From a virus: a stretch of DNA of 28,351 nt. Shown here piece after piece: positions 8,970 through 17,000 of the stretch. Each line of letters opens with the position of its first letter. Position 1 is the first letter of the stretch. The notes under the pieces are model-generated. The model was not told the DNA's origin. It searched no databases and was given only the letters and a program-made list of their open reading frames with translations. The translations under genes and the position numbers were made by a program. The stretch lies in IMG/VR virus record IMGVR_UViG_3300017725_000049, positions 1 through 28,351 of that record, one strand, 5' to 3'.

Positions 8970-9596
8970 ATGAATGCTACAGAGATATTATCAAAGGTCA
9001 AAACTTTATTAGGTGTTGATCCTAATAATGTAGACGTTAAATTAGAACAAATTTCTTTAGAAGAAATAACTCTGGAGAATGGTACTGTGCTAACTGCTGA
9101 TAAATTTGAATCGGGTAGCGAAGTATTTATTAAAACAGAGGATCAGAATGTTCCCTTACCTATTGGTGAGTACGAACTTTCGGACAATAGAATATTAATC
9201 GTTAAAACAGAAGGTATGATAGAAGATATCAAAAATTCAGAAGAAGTAGTAGACGAAACTGCAGCAGCAGTAGAAGATACTAACCTTGAAGAAGCACCAG
9301 TTCAGGAAGAAGAAAAATCTGAAATGGGTTACGCTACTAAAGAGGAACTTACAGCTTTAGCAGAATCTGTTGAAGAAGTAAAAGGACAACTAAAAGAGAT
9401 CATTGATGCAATGGTCGATAAAAAAGAGGAAAAAGAGGAAATGTCACAGCAAGAAGAATTATCTCAACCTGCGGCAGAAGGCATCAAACATTCACCTGAA
9501 AACATTGAAGAAAAACTAGGTGCAAAGTTTGCAGTTAACTCAAATCAAAACACTACCTATGGTAGAGTATTACAAGCAATTTCTAACAATAATTAA
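8970..9596 (+). CDS. Scaffold-like protein upstream of the major capsid gene
   Basis: A 208-residue, very acidic protein. Residues about 30-80 form a small beta-rich unit (LENGTVLTADKFESGSEVFI, then PLPIGEYELSDNRILIV) that I know, from memory, from proteins encoded directly before capsid genes in Bacteroidota phages. The middle is a Glu-rich low-complexity linker, followed by a helix with heptads (TKEELTALAESVEEVKGQLK) and a second Glu/Gln-rich stretch. Acidic, helical, and just 7 bases upstream of the capsid gene, it fits an assembly scaffold that might be cleaved by the XkdF-like protease. It carries its own ATTATATA motif upstream. A decoration role is possible. Confidence 0.6.
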   Translation: MNATEILSKVKTLLGVDPNNVDVKLEQISLEEITLENGTVLTADKFESGSEVFIKTEDQNVPLPIGEYELSDNRILIVKTEGMIEDIKNSEEVVDETAAAVEDTNLEEAPVQEEEKSEMGYATKEELTALAESVEEVKGQLKEIIDAMVDKKEEKEEMSQQEELSQPAAEGIKHSPENIEEKLGAKFAVNSNQNTTYGRVLQAISNNN

Positions 9597-9603
9597 TTAA
9601 ATA

Positions 9604-10539
9604 ATGGCAACAACAACTTCAATAACAACAACGTATGCTGGTGAATTTGCAGGAAAGTATATTTCAGCTGCTCTATTATCAGGTAAAACGTTAGCAGAAG
9701 GTAACATATCTATTGTACCTAATGTAAAATTTAAACAAGTAATGAAAAAAGTCGCAACAGATGGTATCGTAAAAGATGGTACTTGTGACTTTACAGATAC
9801 TTCAACACTAACTTTAACTGAAAGAATCTTACAACCAGAAGAATTTCAGGTAAACTTAGAATTATGTAAAAAAGATTTCAGATCAGATTGGGAAGCAGTA
9901 TCTATGGGATATTCTGCATTTGATAACCTACCTCCTAAGTTTTCTGACTTTTTAATTGCTCACGTAGCAGATAAAGTAGCTCAAAAAATGGAACAAAACA
10001 TTTGGACAGGTACTAATGCAACAGCAGGTGAGTTTGATGGGTTTATCACAACTTTAGGTGCTGATGGTGACGTAAACGATGTAACAGGTACAGCATCTAC
10101 GTCTGCAAACGTAATAGCAGAACTTGGAAAAATAGCTGACGCTATTCCTACAGCAGTATATGGTGCAGAAGATTTAAATATCTACTTACCATCTAATATG
10201 TACAGAAACTATATTAGAGCTTTAGGTGGATTTGGTGCAGCAGGTTTAGGTGCAGCAGGTACAAACGCTCAAGGTACTCAATGGTATAACAACGGTAATG
10301 CATTATCATTTGATGGAATTAAGGTAGTAAACGCTCCTGGTTTATCAGATAACGATGCAGTTGCAGCACAAGCGAGTAACCTGTTCTTTGGAACTGGACT
10401 TATGTCAGATCAAAACGAAGTAAAAGTAATTGATATGGCAGATCTAGATGGATCTCAAAACGTAAGAGTAGTAATGAGATTTACAGCAGGTATTCAGCAC
10501 GCAATCGGTGGTGATATTGTATTATACGCTACAGCGTAA
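9604..10539 (+). CDS. Major capsid protein
   Basis: A 311-residue protein that would form the icosahedral head. It opens with a Thr/Ser/Ala-rich segment (MATTTSITTTYAGEFAGKYI), has a central acidic and aromatic region (LELCKKDFRSDWEAVSMGYS), then KVAQKMEQNIWTGTNATAGE and a Gly/Ala-rich stretch (GGFGAAGLGAAGTNAQGT). The size, the place after protease and scaffold-like genes, and the fit to capsid proteins of Bacteroidota phages support the call; an HK97 fold is expected but not shown. Codon use differs from neighbours: of 19 Ile codons only 4 are ATA (5 ATC, 10 ATT), although ATA is the commonest Ile codon in most genes here. This is consistent with selection for high expression. A strong terminator follows 20 bases after the stop. 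Confidence 0.8.
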   Translation: MATTTSITTTYAGEFAGKYISAALLSGKTLAEGNISIVPNVKFKQVMKKVATDGIVKDGTCDFTDTSTLTLTERILQPEEFQVNLELCKKDFRSDWEAVSMGYSAFDNLPPKFSDFLIAHVADKVAQKMEQNIWTGTNATAGEFDGFITTLGADGDVNDVTGTASTSANVIAELGKIADAIPTAVYGAEDLNIYLPSNMYRNYIRALGGFGAAGLGAAGTNAQGTQWYNNGNALSFDGIKVVNAPGLSDNDAVAAQASNLFFGTGLMSDQNEVKVIDMADLDGSQNVRVVMRFTAGIQHAIGGDIVLYATA

Positions 10540-10559
10540 TTAAAATAATAGTATAACTT

Positions 10560-10599
10560 AAAAAGGGTAGGTGGCATTATACTACCTACCTTTTTTTTT
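10560..10599 (+). terminator. Intrinsic terminator after the major capsid gene
   Basis: The stem GGTAGGT (10566-10572) pairs with ACCTACC (10584-10590) around an 11-base loop and is followed by nine T. The A-run before the stem can extend the pairing with the T-run, so it could also work on the opposite strand. Confidence 0.85.
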
Positions 10600-10614
10600 A
10601 AAATAAAATAAATT

Positions 10615-11184
10615 ATGGCTTGTGCATTAACAACAGGAAGGCAGTTACCTTGTAAAGAATCGGTAGGTGGATTAAGTAAAGTATATTTTGCAGATTATGG
10701 TACATTAGGTACAGCAACAATCTCTGCAGGTAATATTTCTGCTTTATCAGGAACACCAGCTTTTTTTGAATACGATTTAAAAGGTGCTACTAGTTCATTA
10801 ACAACAAACATCATTAGTTCTAGAGATACAGGTACTACGGTATATGAAACAACTTTAGAGTTAACATTTACACATTTAGATGTGGCAACTCAAGAAGAAA
10901 TTAAAATTCTAGCAGCAGCAAGACCACACGTTGTAGTAAAAGACAACAATGCAGTACAATCAGGTACAATGGATCCAGATACAGTAGACGCTAATTATCT
11001 AATGGTAGGTTTCCACCAAGGTGCTGAAGTAACAGCAGGTACTATCGTTAGTGGTGCAGCATATTCTGATTTAAGTGGATTTACTTTAACGTTCACAGCT
11101 ACAGAAGTAATACCTCCGTTATTCGTAACAGGAACGGTAGTTACTGCGTTAGCAAGTGGAACACAAATTAATCCAACTTCATAA
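10615..11184 (+). CDS. Putative major tail tube protein
   Basis: A 189-residue protein. N-terminal MACALTTGRQLPCKESVGG and KVYFADYG, then TTVYETTLELTFTHLDVATQ at about residues 78-97, followed by a run ending in RPHVVVKD. From memory this family (CALTxGRxxPCKxxVGG...VYFADYG) is abundant in Bacteroidota phages and is treated as a tail tube or major tail protein; the virion role is fairly sure, the exact part less so. It stands alone between two hairpin terminators (10560-10599 and 11210-11237), which suggests a separate, highly abundant transcript. However, the ATTATATA motif is not present before its ATG, so its promoter is unclear; read-through from the capsid gene is possible. There are two early Cys residues (3 and 13). 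Confidence 0.6.
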   Translation: MACALTTGRQLPCKESVGGLSKVYFADYGTLGTATISAGNISALSGTPAFFEYDLKGATSSLTTNIISSRDTGTTVYETTLELTFTHLDVATQEEIKILAAARPHVVVKDNNAVQSGTMDPDTVDANYLMVGFHQGAEVTAGTIVSGAAYSDLSGFTLTFTATEVIPPLFVTGTVVTALASGTQINPTS

Positions 11185-11209
11185 AAGTTTTTTGTTTTTG
11201 TGTGTTTTT

Positions 11210-11237
11210 AAAGGGGAGTTTTTAACTTCCCTTTTTT
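11210..11237 (+). terminator. Intrinsic terminator after the tail tube-like gene
   Basis: AAGGGGAGTT (11211-11220) pairs with AACTTCCCTT (11224-11233), with one G-T pair and a TTT loop, followed by more T. Another candidate late promoter begins only 7 bases downstream. Confidence 0.8.
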
Positions 11238-11243
11238 ATTATA

Positions 11244-11274
11244 TAAAAAATATATTTTTTTTTATTATATATGT
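11244..11274 (+). promoter_or_regulatory. Candidate late promoter, motif copy 4
   Basis: TAAAAAATA (11244-11252), 11 bases (mostly T), then ATTATATA (11264-11271), TG, T and the ATG at 11275. The site lies directly downstream of a terminator, which is the place where a new promoter is needed, so this copy is the best argument for a promoter function. Confidence 0.55.
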
Positions 11275-11706
11275 ATGAAGATTTTAACAACTAGTACTTC
11301 AGCGCAAACTTTAACTTTCGCACCGAGAACATATCCGTCACAGGTTATTGTATCGATTAGAGATACTAGTACTAACACAACAACAAGAACTGAAAACGTT
11401 ACATTAACAAGAAATAATGATAATGCATCTATATCTACTACATTTAGTTTAGTAGAAGGTAGATTTTATGATTTAAAAATATTACAAGGTGTAGGTGCGC
11501 TATGGAACACTTACAATGTAATATGGGAAGCAGCAACCGATAATTGGGAAAGTATAACAACTTCTGAAAAAAGTATTTATTTAGATAAGGTATTTTGTAC
11601 TGATCAAACTATAAATCAAGCTGACAATGACTATTATACAATTAATAGCGGACAATACACACAAACAACTAATTATCCTGATGATGATTATATAATAATA
11701 AGCTAA
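11275..11706 (+). CDS. Conserved virion-associated protein, hypothetical
   Basis: A 143-residue Thr-rich, mainly beta protein. The N-terminus (MKILTTSTSAQTLTFAPRTY) and the C-terminal pattern (VFCTDQTINQADNDYYTINS, then YTQ and DDDYIIIS) recur, from memory, in small virion proteins of Bacteroidota phages that sit near the portal or tail genes. The biochemical role is not known. It opens the third virion gene group after a terminator and ATTATATA copy 4, and its stop overlaps the portal start (TAATG at 11706), so both are probably translated together. A baseplate or connector accessory role is a guess. Confidence 0.6.
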   Translation: MKILTTSTSAQTLTFAPRTYPSQVIVSIRDTSTNTTTRTENVTLTRNNDNASISTTFSLVEGRFYDLKILQGVGALWNTYNVIWEAATDNWESITTSEKSIYLDKVFCTDQTINQADNDYYTINSGQYTQTTNYPDDDYIIIS

Positions 11707-13481
11707 TGAGTAATATTAGAGTAGTAAATTTAAATACATATACAGCACCAAAGATAACGGAGCAAAAGAATAAAGATTTTGTTTCTTACGGTGAAGATAA
11801 TAACTATTATCAATATCTAATAGACCAATATCAAGGTAGTCCAACTAATAACGCAATTATTAATGGTATAACTGAAATGATATACGGTAAAGGTTTAAGC
11901 GCAACTAATAGCGATAAAAAACCGATGGAATATGCAGAAGCAGTTACATTATTTAATAAAGAAGATTTAAAAAAGATATGTTCTGACTTTTACTTATTAG
12001 GGCAAGCTACTTTGCAAGTATATTACAATGTAGATAGAAGTAAAATAGTTAAGGTAGAGCATTTTCCAGTACAAACACTTAGAGCTGAAAAAGCAGATAA
12101 AAAGGGTGATATAAAAGGATATTATTATTTTCACGATTGGAGTAAATATACTAATAGAGATAAACTAACAAGAATACCAGCTTTTGGTAGTGGTAATAAT
12201 GCAATAGAAATATTATGTATTAAACCATATAGAGCAGGTTATTTTTATTATACACCTGTTACGTATCAAGGTGCATTGCCTTACTGTGAATTAGAAGCAG
12301 AAGTAGCTAACTATCACATCAATAATATACAGAATGGAATGGCACCGAGTATGCTTTTAAATTTTAATAACGGTACGCCTGATGAAGAATCTAGAGAATT
12401 AATTGAAAGACGTATATATGAAAAGTTTAGCGGAAGTAGTAATGCAGGTAAATTTATATTAGCATTTAATGACAATCAAGAAAGCGCTGCTACTATAGAT
12501 CCAGTACAATTATCTGATGCACATAACCAATATCAATTTTTAAGTGATGAAGCTACCAATAAAATACTAGTAGGGCATAGATTATCATCACCTTTGTTAT
12601 TAGGTATTAGAACAGGTAATAATGGTTTAGGTAGTAATGCTGATGAATTAAAACAAGCTAGTATATTATTTGACAATATGGTTATTAGAGTACAACAAGA
12701 ATATATATTAGATGCTTTAGATACTATTTTAGCATTTAATAATGTTTCATTAAACTTATACTTTAAAACACTACAACCATTAGAGTTTACTGATTTAGAA
12801 GGTAACCTAGTAGATGATGAAACTAGAGAAGAAGAAACTGGTGTTGACTTAGAAGATAAAGCAGAACTATCTAGTGATAAAACTGATTTACAAGAATTAT
12901 TAGATTTAGGAGAAGATGAAGATCTAGATAATTGGGAACTTATTGAATCTGCACCTGTAGATTATGATAATGATGAAGAATTAAATCAAAAACTAGAACT
13001 AGCATCAACGGGTAGTGCTAAATCAAACGCTAAAAGTAAACAAGACGGTGAAAATAAAAAAGGTTTCAAATACAAAGTAAGATACCAATACGCACCGTTA
13101 AAAGCTGATGGAAGTAGTAGAGATTTTTGCAATAAGATGGTAGCTGCTAAAAAAGTATATCGTAAAGAAGATATAATGACTATGAGTAGTAAATCTGTGA
13201 ATCCAGGTTGGGGACCAGATGGTGCAAATACATATGATATATGGTTATATAAAGGTGGAGGTTCTTGTAGACATTATTGGGAACGTAGAGTGTATATGGC
13301 TAAAACTGTTACACCTGACGCTAAAAACCCTAGATCAGAGATTAGTGTTAATGAAGCTAAGAAGCAAGGTTTTAAACCAGAGACTAATGATGCTAAGGTA
13401 GCTAAAAGACCTAGAGATATGAAGAATAGAGGATTTAAAAAGAAAAAAGATTTTACAACACCGAAAGGTAAAGCATTTTAA
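11706..13481 (+). CDS. Portal protein with a C-terminal Cys/His extension
   Basis: A 591-residue protein. Residues 1 to about 400 fit phage portal proteins, which form the dodecameric DNA channel at one head vertex: FVSYGEDNNYYQYLIDQYQG near the N-terminus, then LLGQATLQVYYN, AEVANYHINNIQNGMAPSML, and a clip/crown-like segment LSSPLLLGIRTGNNGLGSNA before a helical ILFDNMVIRVQQEYIL. An acidic linker (about 370-435) leads to a separate C-terminal domain with SRDFCNKM (Cys475), VYRKEDI, NPGWGPDG and GGGSCRHYWERRVY (Cys521). That FC...CRH.W pattern resembles the end of MuF / SPP1 gp7-type minor head proteins, so two neighbouring head functions may be fused here. The tail is very basic. Confidence 0.8.
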   Translation: MSNIRVVNLNTYTAPKITEQKNKDFVSYGEDNNYYQYLIDQYQGSPTNNAIINGITEMIYGKGLSATNSDKKPMEYAEAVTLFNKEDLKKICSDFYLLGQATLQVYYNVDRSKIVKVEHFPVQTLRAEKADKKGDIKGYYYFHDWSKYTNRDKLTRIPAFGSGNNAIEILCIKPYRAGYFYYTPVTYQGALPYCELEAEVANYHINNIQNGMAPSMLLNFNNGTPDEESRELIERRIYEKFSGSSNAGKFILAFNDNQESAATIDPVQLSDAHNQYQFLSDEATNKILVGHRLSSPLLLGIRTGNNGLGSNADELKQASILFDNMVIRVQQEYILDALDTILAFNNVSLNLYFKTLQPLEFTDLEGNLVDDETREEETGVDLEDKAELSSDKTDLQELLDLGEDEDLDNWELIESAPVDYDNDEELNQKLELASTGSAKSNAKSKQDGENKKGFKYKVRYQYAPLKADGSSRDFCNKMVAAKKVYRKEDIMTMSSKSVNPGWGPDGANTYDIWLYKGGGSCRHYWERRVYMAKTVTPDAKNPRSEISVNEAKKQGFKPETNDAKVAKRPRDMKNRGFKKKKDFTTPKGKAF

Positions 13482-13483
13482 TA

Positions 13484-13984
13484 ATGGCACAAGTATTATT
13501 TATAAAAGTACAGGACTTAAAAAAGAATACAATACTAGATGGTAATGTAGACGTTGATAAGTTATTGCCTTATATAAAATTAGCACAAGAAATACATATA
13601 CAAAATTTCTTAGGTACTAAACTATATGAAGCAATAGAAACAAAAATAACAGATGATACACTTACAGGTAATTATCTAACATTAGTCAACAACTATATAC
13701 AACCTGCATTAATACATTTTGCAATGATGGATTATTTACCATTTGCAGCATATCAAGTAAAAAACGCAGGTGTATTTAAACACATAAGCGAAAACGCTGA
13801 AAGTGTAACTAAATCAGAAGTAGATTATTTAGTAAATAAAGAAAGAGAGTTTGCAGAGTATTATATAAGAAGAATGATAGATTATTTAAGTTTTAATAAT
13901 AATTTATTTGTAGAATATAATCAAAACTCTAATGAAGATGTATATCCAGACAAAGACAATTTATTTAATGGTTGGGTTCTATGA
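13484..13984 (+). CDS. Head-tail connector / adaptor protein (DUF6712-like)
   Basis: A 166-residue mostly helical protein starting two bases after the portal stop. VDKLLPYIKLAQEIHIQNFL with GTKLYEAIETKI at the N-terminus and QPALIHFAMMDYLPFAAYQV in the middle match, from memory, the head-tail adaptor family often listed as DUF6712 in Bacteroidota phages. Such adaptors form the first ring below the portal. No catalytic or membrane features are seen. The stop overlaps ATG of a possible 34-residue ORF (ATGA at 13981). Confidence 0.7.
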   Translation: MAQVLFIKVQDLKKNTILDGNVDVDKLLPYIKLAQEIHIQNFLGTKLYEAIETKITDDTLTGNYLTLVNNYIQPALIHFAMMDYLPFAAYQVKNAGVFKHISENAESVTKSEVDYLVNKEREFAEYYIRRMIDYLSFNNNLFVEYNQNSNEDVYPDKDNLFNGWVL

Positions 13985-14085
13985 AAAGATATAAGATAAA
14001 AAACAAAAATATAGTAAAATTAAAAAAGTATATAAATAATAAATTAAAGAAAAATGGCGACATTAACTGGAAATTCAATAAGTAG
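13981..14085 (+). CDS. Small Lys/Asn-rich ORF (34 aa), hypothetical
   Basis: ATG at 13981 overlaps the connector stop (ATGA) and opens 34 codons ending in TAG at 14083-14085, 32 bases inside the tail fibre gene. The product is almost entirely Lys, Asn and Ile (KRYKIKNKNIVKLKKYINNK), as expected from any A-rich stretch read as codons. The ATGA junction is the only positive evidence. The interval may simply be the leader of the tail fibre gene. Confidence 0.25.
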   Translation: MKRYKIKNKNIVKLKKYINNKLKKNGDINWKFNK

Positions 14086-17000
14086 TACTTATACATCGCT
14101 GTTAAAAGTAGGTGATAACGGAACACTAGCTGCAGCATTGCAATCAATTACAGATGGTGCTGGTAACACTAGTGGTTTAAGTATGAATACAGGCGGTGAT
14201 TTAACTGCTTTAGGTACAATAACCGCTAATGCTTTTAGTGGACCATTAACTGGCAATGTAACTGGGAATTTAACAGGTAATGTTACGGGTAATGTTACAG
14301 GTAATTTAACTGGAAATGTTACAGGAGATGTAACGGGAGATGTAACTGGAAATGCTGATACGGCAACAGCATTAGAAACAGCAAGAACAATAGCAGGCGT
14401 TAGTTTTGATGGTACAGCAAATATTAGTTTAACAACTGATAATATTACAGAAGGATCTAATGAATATTATACTGCAGAAAAAGTTGACGATCAAGCGAAT
14501 ACTTTGATACAAGCAGGTACGGGTATTACAAAAACATATGATGATAATGCAGGAACACTAACAATAGCAAATAGTGCGCCTGACCAAACCGTATCGTTAA
14601 GTGCAGGATCGGGAATATCAACTAGTGGTACATACCCTAGTTTTACAATTACAAATACACAACCTGACCAAACAGTAAGTTTAACTGCGGGTACAGGTAT
14701 TACTGTAACAGGTACTTATCCAAGTTTTACAATAGCTAATAGTGGAGCGGGAATAAGTTTAACAGATTTATCTGCAAATGATACGGGCGGACTAGGAAGT
14801 TTTAGCTATGATAATACAACAGGTGTGTTTACTTACACGGGACCTTCGGATGCAAATGTAAGAGCGTTAATAAGTGCGGTTGACAATGGTGGTGACGGTT
14901 CTTTGTCTTACAATAGTTCAACAGGAGTCATTTCCTATACTGGACCAAGCTCAAGTGAAGTACAAGCACACATTACTAAAACATATGTAGATAGCTTAGG
15001 GATAGCCGCATCAACTGCAGATACCTTATCAACACCAAGAACAATAAATGGTGTTTCATTCGATGGTAGTGCTAATATTAGTTTTGATACTGATTCAGTT
15101 AGCGAAGGTACGAGTAACCTTTATTATACAACGACTAGATTTGACACAGCATTTGGAACTAAATCTACAACAAATTTAACCGAAGGAACTAATCTTTATT
15201 TTACATCGGAACGTGTAGATGATAGGGTTTCTAATTTAGTAGTAGGTGGAACTGGTATAAGTAGCACATATGATGACGTTAATAATACTTTAACACTAGC
15301 TAATACAAGTCCAGATCAAACAGTATCACTTACTGCGGGAACTGGAATAACAACTTCTGGAACTTATCCTAATTTTACAGTAACTAACTCAGCACCCGAT
15401 CAGACAGTATCATTAACTGCTGGAAGCAACGTAACAATTACGGGTACATATCCTAGCTTTACTATTGCTGCAGCTTCAGATACCGATACAACTTATACTT
15501 TAAGTAGTGAAACATCAGGTGATAATGCAATAATAAGATTAACAGGTAGCGATGCTACTACTGATGATGTAACACTTGCAGCGGGAAGCAATATAACAAT
15601 TACAGAAACAGGTGATACAATAACACTTTCTAGTGAGGGAACAGATCAAGTAAGAATTGAATGTAAAAACACATCAGGGGGAACTTTAACAAAAGGTACA
15701 CCAGTATATATTACGGGAACAGTAGGCACATCTAATAGAGTAGAAGTTTCAGCTGCTAATGCATCTTCGGCAAGTACTATGCCTGCAACAGGTTTATTAC
15801 TACAAGACTTAGCAAATAATGGCGAAGGATATTTAGTAACAGGTGGTGTACTTAAAAACTTAACTACTGATCCAATAGACGGAGTAACGCCATCAGAAAA
15901 TGATACGATTTATGTAAAATCAGGAGGAGGTTTAACAACCACAAAACCAACAGGAACAGCATTAATACAAAATGTAGGTAAAGTAGGTAGAGTAAATTCT
16001 TCAAGTGCAGGTTCAATAGTTGTTTCATCAATTATTAGAAGTAACGATATACCTAATATACAACAAAATTATTTCTGGTTAGGTAATTCTAGTGGAGTAC
16101 CAACGGCAACTGAACATACACTATCAACTTTAACTGATGTTACGTTAACAAGTCCAGCGGCAGGTAATTTACTAATATATGACGCTAGTAACTCATACTT
16201 TGAAAACGCTTTACTAACAGCGGGAAGTAATGTAAGTATAACTAACGCAGATGGAAGTATAACTATTGCATCTACAGATACGACTTATAGTGCTGGTACA
16301 GGACTTTCTTTAACAGGAACGACCTTTGCTATAGATGCAGGATTAAACGATCTTACAGACGCTAATATTTCAACACCTGCAGCAGGAAACGTTTTAATAT
16401 ACGATGCTACTAATAGTTATTTTGAAAATGCGCTTATTACGGCAGGTTCTAACGTAACGATAACAAATGCAGATGGATCAATAACAATAGCGGCAAGTGA
16501 TACAAATACTACATATACAGCAGGTAGTGGTCTGACATTAAGTGGTACAGAGTTTTCATTAACTAATAATTCAGTTACAATAGGTGGTACATCTGTAGCA
16601 TTAGGGGCAGCATTAACTGCAACTTCGGGATCATTAACAATCGGAGGTAATGGAAGTACAGGAGGAGTTACTATAGATGACGGTAGTATTCAAATAAGAA
16701 GTAATACAGGTAATGTAGCAGAAATGAGAATGTACTGTGAAACTAGTAATGCACATTATCAAACATTAAAAGCGGCACCACATAGTGCGGCAAGTTCAGC
16801 AGTATTAGTATTACCAACCGCTTCAGGTAATTTAGTAGGTACAGGAGATACGGGAAGTGTAGCAACTGCAATGGTTGCCGACGATGCTATAAGTTATGCT
16901 AAATTAGGTGTAGAATATACAAATTCGGCAGCTATATCTGCAAGTGATGTAGATTGGTCAAGTGCAGCGGTTCATACTAAAACACTTTCAGCTAATACTA

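Noticed and set aside
11238-11245. A second ATTATATA just after the terminator at 11210-11237
   Set aside because: It is followed by an A-tract, not by N2-T-ATG, and the true copy with correct register is at 11264; it may simply be part of the A+T-rich spacer.
14032-14039. TATAAATA, identical to the T4 late promoter box, upstream of the tail fibre gene
   Set aside because: A single occurrence in an extremely A+T-rich leader, at a different distance from the ATG than the recurrent motif; not enough to call a promoter.
14246-14353. Regular short repeats that might suggest a CRISPR array
   Set aside because: The units are contiguous 12-base codon repeats with no spacers and lie in frame in a tail fibre gene.
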